From Caulobacteraceae bacterium (lineage in GTDB: Bacteria > Pseudomonadota > Alphaproteobacteria > Caulobacterales > Caulobacteraceae), in the NCBI GenBank assembly GCA_019748055.1, contig JAIEQC010000014.1, forward strand, positions 1 to 64,000: a DNA stretch of 64,000 nt, read 5' to 3'. A model generated the notes under the pieces. That model ran no database searches. It was not told the origin of the DNA and saw only the letters and a list, made by a program, of their open reading frames with translations. The stretch's first letter is position 1. Every line of letters starts with the position of its first letter. A program made the position numbers and the translations under genes. Positions 11,805 to 22,072 of the stretch are shown here, piece by piece.

Positions 11805-13138
11805 GCCCGCTGGAAGGGGTAGAAGCCGCCGCCCAGATCCAGGATGCCGGTCAGCTCGTCCAGCGCCGCCCGGCTTTCGGTCAGCAGGGCGGGATCGGCC
11901 AGGTCGCGGGCGACCAGTTCGTCGCGATAGTGCCGCTCGGCCCAGGCGTTCAGCCGGTCGTGCAGGTCGGGCGTCAGCCGCATCGCCGGATTGGTCGCCG
12001 CCAGTTCCGCCTCGGTCAGCACCACGCGCAGGCGCAGGCAGGCGGGGCCGCCGCCGTTGCGCATGGACTGGCGCACGTCGACGAACCGCACCTCTCCGAT
12101 CGGGCCATTGGAGGCGACCAGCCGCTCCGTGACCGCACGGCTGCGCGCATTCTCCTGCGTCTCGGTCGGGCAGATCAGCGTCAGCCGATCCTGACCGGGA
12201 ACCTGGATCAGCATGGAGTTGAACAGATAGCTGGCGATGGCGTCGCCCAGCGGCAGGTCGGAGTTGGAGACCTCCACGAACACCGGCTCGAACCGGCCGT
12301 CGGCGGCGCGCCGGATGGCCTCGTGCGTCGCCGCCGTGTCCTCGAACGCCAGCTCGTGATGGAACAGCACGTTCAGGGCGCCGACGCAGACCACGTCGTT
12401 ATGGAAGGTCCCGCCCGCGATGGCGTCGCGCGACTGCCGCGCCAGCACCGCGCCGGTCGCCCCGTGCCGCCGCATGACGGCGTCGGAGGCCTCGCGCGTC
12501 TGGCGGGCGGGGAACAGGCCGGTCCAGCCCTCCCAGGCTTCGCGGCCCCAGACCATCAGGTTGACGCCGGGCGCCCCGTGCCCGGCGCACAGGCGCACGT
12601 GATTGGCCGCGCCCTCGTCGGCCAGATGGGCGACGGGAGGCAGGGCGTCGTGAACGGCGAAGCGGTCCGGATCGGGGAACAGGGCGTCCAGCGCCCGCGT
12701 CGTCTGCCGATGCTCCAGCGAGCGGTGCAGGTTGGTCACCAGATTGGCCGGGGTGAAGTGCACCCGCCCGTCGGCGCTGTCCGCGCTGGGCGTCACCGTC
12801 GCGGCGTTGGCGGCCCACATGGCCGAGGCGGAGCAGGCGGCGGCGGCGAAGGCGGGGGCGTCGCGCCACGCGTCCTCCAGCACGCGCGCGTCCGACCCGA
12901 CGAAGCCCAGCGAGCGCAGGAAGCGGATGTCCGGCCGCTCCTGCGGCGGCAGCACGAACTGCGGCAGGCCCAGATCCGCCAGCAGCCGCATCTTCTGCAG
13001 CCCCTGCAGCACCGCCGCCTTCGGATTGGACGCCAGCCCCCGGTTCCGGTCAGACGCTAGGTTCCCCGGCGACAGCCCCGCATAGGAATGCGTCGGCCCG
13101 ATCAGTCCGTCGGCGTTGGCCTCGACGGCGGGCGTCAT
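11801..13138 (-). CDS. astB: N-succinylarginine dihydrolase
   Basis: EANADGLIGPTHSYAGLSPGNLAS, MRNGGGPACLRLRVVL. Confidence 0.95.
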   Translation of the reverse strand: MTPAVEANADGLIGPTHSYAGLSPGNLASDRNRGLASNPKAAVLQGLQKMRLLADLGLPQFVLPPQERPDIRFLRSLGFVGSDARVLEDAWRDAPAFAAAACSASAMWAANAATVTPSADSADGRVHFTPANLVTNLHRSLEHRQTTRALDALFPDPDRFAVHDALPPVAHLADEGAANHVRLCAGHGAPGVNLMVWGREAWEGWTGLFPARQTREASDAVMRRHGATGAVLARQSRDAIAGGTFHNDVVCVGALNVLFHHELAFEDTAATHEAIRRAADGRFEPVFVEVSNSDLPLGDAIASYLFNSMLIQVPGQDRLTLICPTETQENARSRAVTERLVASNGPIGEVRFVDVRQSMRNGGGPACLRLRVVLTEAELAATNPAMRLTPDLHDRLNAWAERHYRDELVARDLADPALLTESRAALDELTGILDLGGGFYPFQRA

Positions 13139-13527
13139 GGCGCTATCCGCACTATTACGGGCTCTGGGCCCACACTAGAAGGCTCCGCGATTACTCCGAG
13201 ATCGCCCAAAACTGGCAGTGCGAACAGCCAGACAAGTCCAGTGACTGATGCAGCCAGCACGGCCAGAACTGCTAGGCCGATCAAGCCGCGTGATCTTGCA
13301 AAGGGAAGGCCAATCACTCCGCACAGGACTAGGAATATGAAGCACCACATCCGCAGGCCTTGATCATGGGACAAGCCTCCACCGATCTTGTTTTGCAGGA
13401 ACAAGTTCAGGGTCGCTCCCGACATGGCCACCCCTAGGGCAACGACCGGCCAGCGCACGTTCTCGAGCAAGGCTTCGCGAATCCCTCTTGCACCGATCCG
13501 CCGCTCTCCCCGCCAGTCGGTGATCAC
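13135..13527 (-). CDS. Small hypothetical membrane protein inside the ast operon
   Basis: GTG start overlaps astD stop (GTGA); stop overlaps astB start (ATGA); about three hydrophobic segments. Confidence 0.65.
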   Translation of the reverse strand: MITDWRGERRIGARGIREALLENVRWPVVALGVAMSGATLNLFLQNKIGGGLSHDQGLRMWCFIFLVLCGVIGLPFARSRGLIGLAVLAVLAASVTGLVWLFALPVLGDLGVIAEPSSVGPEPVIVRIAP

Positions 13528-14942
13528 GCCCGCAGCCCCTTCATCTCCCCCTCGATGTTGCGGACCTCGCCCGCCTCGAAGCTGGCGACCGGATAGGCGC
13601 AGTAGTCGGCGGCGTAATAGGCGCTGGGCCGGTGGTTGCCGCTTGCGCCAAGCCCGCCGAAGGGCATGTCGCCCGCCGCGCCGGTGGTCGGGCGGTTGAA
13701 GTTCACGACGCCCGCGCGGATGCGGGTGATGAACCGGTCCCACTTCGCCGGATCGTCGCTGACCAGACCGGCGGACAGGCCGTACTTCGTCCGGTTCGCC
13801 GCCGCGATCGCCTCATCGAACAGGGGCACGCGCTGGACCGACAGGAAGGGGGCGAAGATCTCCTCGTCCGGCACGGTCACGTCGGTGACGTCGATCAGGG
13901 CGGGTCTGACGAAGGCGTCCGACAGGCCCTCGACCGGGCCCGTGTCGCGGATCACGCGCGCGCCCATGTCGATCCGCGCCTGCAGCGCCTCGCGCGCCTG
14001 CGCCGCGGCGCGGGCCGAGATCAGCGGGCCGCCGAACGGCTCGGGCGACGAGTTCCACGGCGCATAGGTCAGACGGTCCATCATGGCCGCCACGGCCTCG
14101 ATCACGGCGTCGCCCTTCGGCCCCGCCTCGACGATCAGCCGCCGCGCGCACGAGCAGCGCTGGCCGGTGGTGACGAAGGCGCTCATGGCCACGATGCCGG
14201 CCACGGCCTCCGCGTCCTGGGCGTCCCAGACCACCAGCGGATTGTTGCCGCCCAGCTCCAGCGCCAGGATCACGTGTGGGTTTTCGGCGAACTGGCGCTT
14301 GAAGTGAGCGCCCGCGGCGCCCGAGCCGGTGAACATCAGGGCGTCGATGTCCTGGCTCAGCAGGGCCTGACCCACCTCGCGCCCGCCCTGCACGACGTTG
14401 ACCACCCCCTCCGGCAAGTCGGCCTCGCGCAGGCACTCCAGCATCAGCTGCCCGGTCAGCGGCGCTTCCTCGGACGGCTTGAAGATCACGACATCGCCCG
14501 CCAGCAGCGCCGGGACGATGTGGCCATTGGGCAGGTGGCCGGGGAAGTTGAACGGCCCCAGCACCACCGCCACGCCGTGCGGTCGGTGGCGCAGCACCGC
14601 GCGGCCGAAGCCGGTGGCGGTCTCGCGTTCGCCGGTCCGCTCGTCATAGGCGCGGATGGAGATGTCGACCTTGCCCTGCATGGCCGCCAGTTCGGCGGTG
14701 GTCTCCCACAGCGCCTTGCCGGTCTCGCGGCTGATGGCCTCGGCGATCTCCGGCGCGCGGGCCTTCAGCGCCGCCTGATAGCGCTTCAGGGCGTCGATGC
14801 GGGACTGCCTGGGCCGATCAGCCCAGTCGGCAAAGGCGCGCCGCGCCATCACCGCCGCGCGCTCGACCTCGCCCACGGTGGCGGCGTCGCCTTCCCACAC
14901 GGTCTCGCCGGTGGCCGGGTCGGTGGAGATCAGTCGGCTCAT
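13524..14942 (-). CDS. astD: Succinylglutamate-semialdehyde dehydrogenase
   Basis: Aldehyde dehydrogenase motifs LELGGNNPLVV, GQRCSCARR; ast context. Confidence 0.93.
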   Translation of the reverse strand: MSRLISTDPATGETVWEGDAATVGEVERAAVMARRAFADWADRPRQSRIDALKRYQAALKARAPEIAEAISRETGKALWETTAELAAMQGKVDISIRAYDERTGERETATGFGRAVLRHRPHGVAVVLGPFNFPGHLPNGHIVPALLAGDVVIFKPSEEAPLTGQLMLECLREADLPEGVVNVVQGGREVGQALLSQDIDALMFTGSGAAGAHFKRQFAENPHVILALELGGNNPLVVWDAQDAEAVAGIVAMSAFVTTGQRCSCARRLIVEAGPKGDAVIEAVAAMMDRLTYAPWNSSPEPFGGPLISARAAAQAREALQARIDMGARVIRDTGPVEGLSDAFVRPALIDVTDVTVPDEEIFAPFLSVQRVPLFDEAIAAANRTKYGLSAGLVSDDPAKWDRFITRIRAGVVNFNRPTTGAAGDMPFGGLGASGNHRPSAYYAADYCAYPVASFEAGEVRNIEGEMKGLRA

Positions 14943-14946
14943 GGGG

Positions 14947-15954
14947 TCAGCTCTTCACGCGGATCGGGTCGCCGTCGCGCACCTTCAGGGCGGCGGCGGT
15001 TTCACCGTCGATATGGGCATGGTCGCCCTCGATCGCCGCCTTCTGCCGCACGGCGCGGAAGCCCGCGATGCTGGCGGTCGAGATCAGGGCCGGCAGTTCG
15101 GCGTCGACCTGGTCCACGATCCTGGCTGTCAGGGCGCGCGCGTCGCGCACGGTGCGGATGTCGTCGCGGCGGCAGGTGACGGTCGGTCCGGCGTCGAAGA
15201 TGTCGACCAGGCCGTTGGGCCGGAAGCCCTCGCTCTCCAGCAGCGCCATCGCCGGCACGCCCTGCGGATGGACCTTGCCGATCACCGCCCGCGCGGGCTC
15301 GGGCAGCAGCTCGACGTAGATCGGCTCGCGCGGCGCCAGGTCCAGGATGAACTGCTTGTCGGTCGAGCCGGTCATCCGGTCGGCCTCGTCGAACTCCATG
15401 GGGAAGAACTTGTGCGCCACGTGGTCCCAGAAGGGACAGGCGCCGTCGGGCGTGAACACGCCGCGCAGCTCGGCCAGCACGGTGTCGGCGAACAGGTCCG
15501 GCTGGGCCCCGATCAGCATGTAGCGCGACTGGCTGAGCAGCCGCCCCGCGCCGCCCTTGCGCCGGTCCGCCTTCAGGAAAAGCGACCCCACTTCGGTCCA
15601 GCCCGTGCACTCGTTGACCAGCTTCAGCGTCTGGTGCTCCAGCCGCACCCCCAGGCTGGGCGACGACTGCGTCGTGTTCTGCACCCGGAAGCTGAAGAAC
15701 GGACGCTTCAGCCCCACGGTGGCCTTGACCGAGCCCACACCGTCGACGTCGCCGGTGTCGGTCTCCTCCAGCATCAGCGTGTACCAGGCCTGCTCCTTCG
15801 GCACCGCGCCGGCGAAGCTGTCGCGGCACAGGTCCAGCCGCTCGGACAGCTGGTCCGGATCCTCGGGCAGGCTGGTGAAGCCGGGCCCGGACAGGATGGC
15901 CAGTTCCAGAAGGAAGTCGAGGTCGGCAGGGCCGGCGGGTCGAACGACGAGCAT
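14947..15954 (-). CDS. astA: Arginine N-succinyltransferase
   Basis: LVVRPAGPADLDFLLELA, GRLLSQSRYMLI, HKFFPMEFDEADRMTG. Confidence 0.94.
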   Translation of the reverse strand: MLVVRPAGPADLDFLLELAILSGPGFTSLPEDPDQLSERLDLCRDSFAGAVPKEQAWYTLMLEETDTGDVDGVGSVKATVGLKRPFFSFRVQNTTQSSPSLGVRLEHQTLKLVNECTGWTEVGSLFLKADRRKGGAGRLLSQSRYMLIGAQPDLFADTVLAELRGVFTPDGACPFWDHVAHKFFPMEFDEADRMTGSTDKQFILDLAPREPIYVELLPEPARAVIGKVHPQGVPAMALLESEGFRPNGLVDIFDAGPTVTCRRDDIRTVRDARALTARIVDQVDAELPALISTASIAGFRAVRQKAAIEGDHAHIDGETAAALKVRDGDPIRVKS

Positions 15955-15959
15955 GCGGG

Positions 15960-17210
15960 TTACGCGGTCTCCAGGCGAAGGCGTTTAAGGCGGGCGGCGT
16001 CGATCTCTCCGGACGCGACGCGGCACAGGATCAGGGCGCTGAGCCTCGCCCTCTCCGCAAAGGACTCGGGCCAGGCGAACTCCTGATCCGAATGGATGTC
16101 GCCGCCGACGACGCCCAGCGTGTCGACGTTGGGCAGGCCCGCGGCGTGCAGGTTGTTGCCCTCGCACACCCCGCCCGACGGCTTCCACGCGATCGTCTGG
16201 CCCAGCAGGGCGCCGGTCGCCCGCACCGCTTCGAACAGCTCGGTCTGGGCCGCGTCCATCGGCTTCGGCGCGCGGGTCATGCCGCCATGCAGGTGCAGCG
16301 ACAGGCCGGGCAGGGGAGGGGCGCCGGCGATCTCGCCCACCGCGTCGGTCACCCAGGCGGCGGACTGGCTGTCGGGGACGCGGACGTTGAACCGCACCAC
16401 GGCCCGGTCGGCCACGACGTTCAGCGCGCCGCCCCCCGAAATCTTGGCCACATTGACCGTCACGCTTTCGCGCCGGCCGTTCAGCTCGTGCAGCTGCGCC
16501 GCGACGATGGCCGCGCCGGCGACGGCGTTGGCTCCCTCATGGAAGGCGCGGCCCGCGTGCGCGGCCTTGCCCTGCACGACCAGATGGAAGTTGCCGCTGC
16601 CCTTGCGCGCGCCCGCCAAGGTGCCGTCCGGCAGCGACGGCTCATAGGTCAGGCCCAGATGCCCGCGCACGCCCAGTTCGGCCAGCAGCGGCGCGGAGCC
16701 CGGCGAGCCGATCTCCTCGTCCGGCGACAGCAGCACGGTCCAGCCGACGGCCTCGCGCGCGGGATGGGTCTCGAACGCCTCCAGCGCGCCCAGCATAACG
16801 GAGATGCCGCCCTTCATGTCGGCGATCCCCGGACCGTTCAGGGCGCCGTCGGCGCGGCGCATGACGGACTGGAACGACGACTCGACCGGGAAGACGGTGT
16901 CGTAATGGCCGGTCAGCACGATCTGGATGGGCGCTTCGGGCCGGCAGGTCAGCTTCAACGCCGGCGCATGCGGCCGCGACAAGACCTCGCCCTGTTCGCC
17001 GATCGTGACCGAATCCGCCGTCGGCACGCGCTCCACCCCGCAGGGCAGGCGCGCGGCCTCGGCCTCCAGAAGGTCCAGCATCCGCGCCAGTCCCTCCGTA
17101 TTGCCGCTGCCGGAGTTGATCCCGGCCCAGGTCATGGCGCGATCCACCAGCCGCTCGGCGTCGGCGGCGACCTTGTCGAGCACGGCCTGTTCGGAAGAAG
17201 AGAACGACAT
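15960..17210 (-). CDS. M20 family metallopeptidase/hydrolase
   Basis: LTGHYDTVFP, GPGIADMKGGI, SPDEEIGSPGS. Confidence 0.88.
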   Translation of the reverse strand: MSFSSSEQAVLDKVAADAERLVDRAMTWAGINSGSGNTEGLARMLDLLEAEAARLPCGVERVPTADSVTIGEQGEVLSRPHAPALKLTCRPEAPIQIVLTGHYDTVFPVESSFQSVMRRADGALNGPGIADMKGGISVMLGALEAFETHPAREAVGWTVLLSPDEEIGSPGSAPLLAELGVRGHLGLTYEPSLPDGTLAGARKGSGNFHLVVQGKAAHAGRAFHEGANAVAGAAIVAAQLHELNGRRESVTVNVAKISGGGALNVVADRAVVRFNVRVPDSQSAAWVTDAVGEIAGAPPLPGLSLHLHGGMTRAPKPMDAAQTELFEAVRATGALLGQTIAWKPSGGVCEGNNLHAAGLPNVDTLGVVGGDIHSDQEFAWPESFAERARLSALILCRVASGEIDAARLKRLRLETA

Positions 17211-17317
17211 GCCGTGGGCTTAGCCGCCCCCATCGCAAAGGTGAAGGCGAAGCCGCTTCGCGTGCGACGCCGCAGGGCGTAGCATCCCGTGGGAATCGCG
17301 GGGGAGAACGCAGGGCG

Positions 17318-17839
17318 ATGACTCAGTGGATCCACATGATCAACCCGCTCGCGCCCTTGCGCGGCGAGGTCGAGGCGCGGGCGGCCGCGGGAGCCTCCAG
17401 CTTCGCCCTGTTGATCTCGGGCGCCATGTCCGCCTTCGGGGCGGTGCTGATGAGCCAGAACATGGGCGCCCTGCGCATGGCGGCGACCGAAGAGGCGCGG
17501 CGTTTCGCCGAACAGTCTCCTCAGACGGCGGCCATCCTTCAGGGGATGGTCGAAAACGGCATGATCGAGATGGGCGTCGTTCTGGCCGGCGGCTGGGCGG
17601 CGTTCCAGGTCATTCTGGCGGCCTGGCACTGGCGTCGGCGCGGCACCGTGATCCCGATCATCTTCCTGGTTCTGCTGGTCTATCGGTTGGGTGACCGGGC
17701 GATCGACCTGGCATTGCGGCCCGGCGACGCGACCGGCTGGACCTTCGTGAGCGTGGTGCTTCTGGCGGTGTGCGTACTTCTTCATGCGGTGTCGCTGCGA
17801 GGCGCCTCGCGCGCGGCGGAGCTGCGCAGGGCCGCCTGA
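17318..17839 (+). CDS. Hypothetical membrane protein
   Basis: Four hydrophobic stretches; ends abutting tamB stop at TGATCA. Confidence 0.65.
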   Translation: MTQWIHMINPLAPLRGEVEARAAAGASSFALLISGAMSAFGAVLMSQNMGALRMAATEEARRFAEQSPQTAAILQGMVENGMIEMGVVLAGGWAAFQVILAAWHWRRRGTVIPIIFLVLLVYRLGDRAIDLALRPGDATGWTFVSVVLLAVCVLLHAVSLRGASRAAELRRAA

Positions 17840-20800
17840 TCAGTCGCGGTTGGGACGTCGGTCCTCGCGGCCGTCGGTCCGACCGCTCTCGCGTCGCCAG
17901 CGGATCGACAGGCTGGCCTCGCCCTGGCCGCCGAACTTCGACTGGATGGCCAGGTTGCGTCGCGGCTGCCATTCCACGCTGACGGCCGCGCCGCCTTCGC
18001 CGCCGCCGATGATCTCCAGATAGACGTCGTCGGAGATGTAGCGCCCGCCCGCCACGGTCAGGCCCGACGCCTCCGCCCCGAACGACAGGCGGTCCAGTCC
18101 AGCCAGCTCCCTCAGGCTGCCGAACACGTCGAACCCGCCGCCGCCCGCCAGCGACGCCACGCCCGACGCCAGCTGCGCCGCCTCGACCGGCGACAGCTGA
18201 GAGGCGGAACGTCCGAACAACACCTGGGACAGGATTTCGTCCTGCGGCAGGGCGGGGGTGGAGGTGAGGGCGATCACCGGCCGCGCGGCAGTCCCTGTGA
18301 CGCGGATCGTCGCCGTCAGAGCCGGATCGTCGCGCGTGGCCTCCAGGTTCAGCCGGATCTGCGCCGGATCGGTCGACAGGATGACGCGACCGTCCTCATC
18401 GAAGACGAAGCGCTTGCCCGCGAACTCATAGTCGCCGCGCACCACCCGGGCGACGCCGCTCAGCGTCGGTCTGGTCAGGGTGCCGCCGACGTCGGCCGTC
18501 ACGTTCATCTCGACGTTCAGACCCCGCCCGACCACGCGGATGTCGCCGCCGGGAGATCGTATCTGGATCGCCAGACGGATCAGCGGGCCTTGTGGGCCGC
18601 GCACCTGTTCCACCTCGTCGTCCGGTATGTCGCCCGGCCGGTTCACCTCGATCACGTCCATGCGCACGATGCCGTTCGAGCCCGGCAGATTCGGCTCGAT
18701 CCGCGCCTCGTCGACGTCCAGCCGACCGGCCAGGGTGATGGCGCCGTCCGTGCGTCGCTCGACGGTGATCGGCCCCGAAGCCCGCGCCACAGCCAGGTCG
18801 TTGTCGATCACGCGGAAGCGGTTCAGGTCCAGTCTGAAGCTGGACGCGCCGCCTTGACGCAGGCCCAGTCGCCCGTCGCCACCGACCGTGCCGCCCTCGC
18901 CGTCGGTCGCCGTAAACGTTTCGATCAGGGCGGTCTCGTCGTCGAACCGAACCGCCAGACGGAGAGCCTCCAGCCTCAGGCCCGACGTCGAGTCGCGGAA
19001 TGCGCCCTGCGCCAGGTCCAGTCGACCGGTCAGGCGCGGCTCGTTCCAGCTGCCGCCCAGCGTTGCGTCGGCTTCGACCTGTCCCGACAGGGTGCGGTTT
19101 CCGCCGACGAACAGGTCCCAGATCGGCTGTATCTGGCCTTCCGCCGAGACCTGTCCCGACATCGGGCGCGTTCTGTCGATTGCCAGCCGCAGCGGGCTGG
19201 CCGAGGCCACGACCGGCAAGGTCACGTCCGCTGAGGCCTCGACGGCGCCCTCGTCCTTCGCCTGGGCGACCAGTCGGAGGCGGTCGTCGATCAGACTGGC
19301 GTTGAGCGTTCCGTCCACCGCCATGCCGCGTGGGGCGTCCACGCTGCGGACATTCTCGAGGGTCAGTTGGGCCGAACCCGTCAGATCGTCGCCGGCCCCG
19401 CGAAGAGATACGGTGCCGGTCGCACGGCCACGCAGGTCTCCAACCAGCGAGCCCAACTCCACGCTGGTCAGGTCGGCTTGGACGAAGGTCGCCCGGCTGT
19501 CGGAACGATAGTCGCCGATCAACACGCCGCCGCCGACGGCAAGATCAGCGCGGACCACGCGGCCGTCGTCCGCCATGGCGAACACCAGCGGCCGGCGCGT
19601 GGTGAAGGCGATTTCCCTCACGCGTCCGTCGCCGTTCAGCGTCACGGTTTGTGCCTGCGACGTCCGGGAATAGACGCCGTCGCCCTGGAACTGCACCGGG
19701 GTGCCGCCGCCGACGTCGACCGAAGCGGTAAAGGGCAGGTTGGCTAGAGAGCCGGAGCCTCGCAGCTCCAGGGTCCGGATCGACAGGGTCGATCCGGCGA
19801 ACGTCACGTTGCGTCCCGAGACGTTCAGCACGGCGCTTTCCGAAGCCGCGCCGTCGGTCAGGCGCACCCGCCCGTCCAACGCCCCGCTGCGCAGAAAGGC
19901 CCCAGGGCGTGCCGTAAACGTCAGGTCGGCGCTTGAGGGGAAGCCGCGCGACAGGGTCACGTCGCCCTGCGCCACCACCCCGCCGGCGTTCAGGTCCACG
20001 CCCGTCAGCCGCGTCCGGTTCTGTCCGAGGGCGAAGGCGGCGACCGCGCGCGCGGGCCCATAGGGAGACCCGGCGGTCACCGCGATCCGGCCGTCCGTCT
20101 CATCAGGGCCCTTGGCGAAGGTCAGCGTCATTCGCGCCTCGGAAAGTGCCAGGGCGCCGACCTCTATTCGGTCGAACGCTGCGCGCAGGTCGGCGCGCGG
20201 CCGACTCAGGGTTCCAGTGAGACCGCCGTCGCCGCGCATCGCGCCCGCGATCTCCACCGGCCCCACGCCGAAAGGCCCGTCCGCAGTCCAGCCGATGGCC
20301 AGTCGCATCGATCCGTCAAAGCCAAGGGTGCCCTTCGCCGTCGCGGCGGCGTCTTCGCCGGTCAGCGCGGCTTGATCGACCAGCAGCCGCGATCCCTCCA
20401 GAACGCCCGTCGCCTGCAGCCGGGGCTGAGCGCCCAGCAGACGATCCACCTCGCCGACGCCGCTTTCCAGTCCGCGTCCACGACCGTCGAACGCGATCCG
20501 CCATGGTGCCCCGACGCGTGAAGAACTCGCCGTCACCGGGCCTCCGAAAGCGCCCGATCCGCCCGGCCGGATGCGCGCCACGTCGGTGATTTCGGCCCTG
20601 CCGCGGAACGCCAGGGCTCCGTTCAAGCCCCGTGAGCCCTGCCCTTCGACCTTCAGAGCCTGACCCGTTAGGTCGAGCCGGCGCAGCAGCACTGCGCCGT
20701 CGGCCTCGCGCACGGCGTCAACCTCGACGTAGGCTTCTCGGCCGAGCAGACCGCCCACGACGCCTTCGCTCGAGCCGCCGACCGCGCTCAGCCTGCCCTC

Positions 20801-22072
20801 CAGTGCCGCGCGCCCGTTCGCGACGCTCAAGGTGATCGGCCCGGCCAGTCGCGCCGCGCGCCAACTGGCGACGTCGGCGTTCAGCACGCTCATCTGGCCG
20901 TCGAAGGTCCAGTCGTCCGGCGTGCCTGAATAGCGACCCAGCAGCGCCGCGCCGCCGCCCAGCGACGTTCCGGTCAGCCGCGCCAGGTTCGGCGTGGCCA
21001 GCCGCACGTCCAGCCCGTCGGGCACGGCCTGATCGCGCAGCCGCAGATAGCCCTGTGCCTGACTCGAGACGTTCTCGGCGCGGAAGTCCCAGGCCACCGC
21101 ATGGACGCCGTCGCGGTCACTGTCCGGCACGCTGGCGACGCCGAACCGTGCGGTGCGCCCCAGCCGCTGGGCGAAGGGCGCCAGCAGGTCGGACTGACCG
21201 AAATTCACATACCCTGCCGCCCGTGATCCCTCCTCAGAGAACCGGCCCTGAATGCGCAGGGGTACGAAGGCGCCGGTGCGCACCCGTGCATCCACGACCG
21301 ACCCGGTCACCACGGCGACGGCGCTGAACGGCTGATCCGGCGAATAGCCCATGGCCCCCGCCAGCGGCCCGCCCTGCGCCTCCTCGGCACGCAGGTTCAG
21401 CCGCAGCTCCGACAGGGCGTCGCCCAAGGTGAAGCGAGCGTTCAGAAAGTCGCCGGGCCGCGACAGGCTGACCGCCGCCAGAGTGCCCGCCTTCTCGCCG
21501 ACGCGCGGGACCGCCGCGTTCCCCGACAGCCGCCAGCGCCCGTACTCCTTGCTGAACCCTTCCAGCAGCTCGACCTCGGCGGAGAAGGCGTCGACGTCGA
21601 TGTCCAGCGGCATCGGACTGGGCGGATCGGTGGACGGTTCGACCTCGGGCCGGCGCAGCAGGCGGATGCGGTCGGCCCGGATCTCGTCCGCATGGAAGCG
21701 GCGGGTGATCAGTGGCAGATAGCTCCAGTCGACCCGGACCTCGGTCGCCTCCAGCCAGACGCCCTTCGCGTCCGTGACCGTGACGCGGCCGATGGTGAAG
21801 TCGTCGAACAGGTCGCCGCGCACGTCGTAGACATTGATCCGGCCATAGCGCCCGATCTTCTTGCCGGCGACGAAGCTGGTCACCAGCTCCCGCCCGGGTC
21901 CCGACAGGAGGTACAGTCGGCCGCCTACCAGGGCGACGATCACCAGCGCGGCCAAGGCCGCCAGCGCCATGCCGCCGAAGAAGGCGAAGGCTTGCAGCCG
22001 CGTGCGCTTCTTCTTCGCCTCGACGACGGCGGGCGGGTGTTCGGCCTCGGGCGTCTCGGGCGCGTCGACCAT
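17840..22072 (-). CDS. tamB: Translocation/assembly module protein TamB (DUF490)
   Basis: 1410 aa, N-terminal TM, beta-rich repeats, C-terminal DEILSQVLFGRSASQLSPVEAAQLA...; adjacent to TamA-like gene. Confidence 0.9.
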   Translation of the reverse strand: MVDAPETPEAEHPPAVVEAKKKRTRLQAFAFFGGMALAALAALVIVALVGGRLYLLSGPGRELVTSFVAGKKIGRYGRINVYDVRGDLFDDFTIGRVTVTDAKGVWLEATEVRVDWSYLPLITRRFHADEIRADRIRLLRRPEVEPSTDPPSPMPLDIDVDAFSAEVELLEGFSKEYGRWRLSGNAAVPRVGEKAGTLAAVSLSRPGDFLNARFTLGDALSELRLNLRAEEAQGGPLAGAMGYSPDQPFSAVAVVTGSVVDARVRTGAFVPLRIQGRFSEEGSRAAGYVNFGQSDLLAPFAQRLGRTARFGVASVPDSDRDGVHAVAWDFRAENVSSQAQGYLRLRDQAVPDGLDVRLATPNLARLTGTSLGGGAALLGRYSGTPDDWTFDGQMSVLNADVASWRAARLAGPITLSVANGRAALEGRLSAVGGSSEGVVGGLLGREAYVEVDAVREADGAVLLRRLDLTGQALKVEGQGSRGLNGALAFRGRAEITDVARIRPGGSGAFGGPVTASSSRVGAPWRIAFDGRGRGLESGVGEVDRLLGAQPRLQATGVLEGSRLLVDQAALTGEDAAATAKGTLGFDGSMRLAIGWTADGPFGVGPVEIAGAMRGDGGLTGTLSRPRADLRAAFDRIEVGALALSEARMTLTFAKGPDETDGRIAVTAGSPYGPARAVAAFALGQNRTRLTGVDLNAGGVVAQGDVTLSRGFPSSADLTFTARPGAFLRSGALDGRVRLTDGAASESAVLNVSGRNVTFAGSTLSIRTLELRGSGSLANLPFTASVDVGGGTPVQFQGDGVYSRTSQAQTVTLNGDGRVREIAFTTRRPLVFAMADDGRVVRADLAVGGGVLIGDYRSDSRATFVQADLTSVELGSLVGDLRGRATGTVSLRGAGDDLTGSAQLTLENVRSVDAPRGMAVDGTLNASLIDDRLRLVAQAKDEGAVEASADVTLPVVASASPLRLAIDRTRPMSGQVSAEGQIQPIWDLFVGGNRTLSGQVEADATLGGSWNEPRLTGRLDLAQGAFRDSTSGLRLEALRLAVRFDDETALIETFTATDGEGGTVGGDGRLGLRQGGASSFRLDLNRFRVIDNDLAVARASGPITVERRTDGAITLAGRLDVDEARIEPNLPGSNGIVRMDVIEVNRPGDIPDDEVEQVRGPQGPLIRLAIQIRSPGGDIRVVGRGLNVEMNVTADVGGTLTRPTLSGVARVVRGDYEFAGKRFVFDEDGRVILSTDPAQIRLNLEATRDDPALTATIRVTGTAARPVIALTSTPALPQDEILSQVLFGRSASQLSPVEAAQLASGVASLAGGGGFDVFGSLRELAGLDRLSFGAEASGLTVAGGRYISDDVYLEIIGGGEGGAAVSVEWQPRRNLAIQSKFGGQGEASLSIRWRRESGRTDGREDRRPNRD

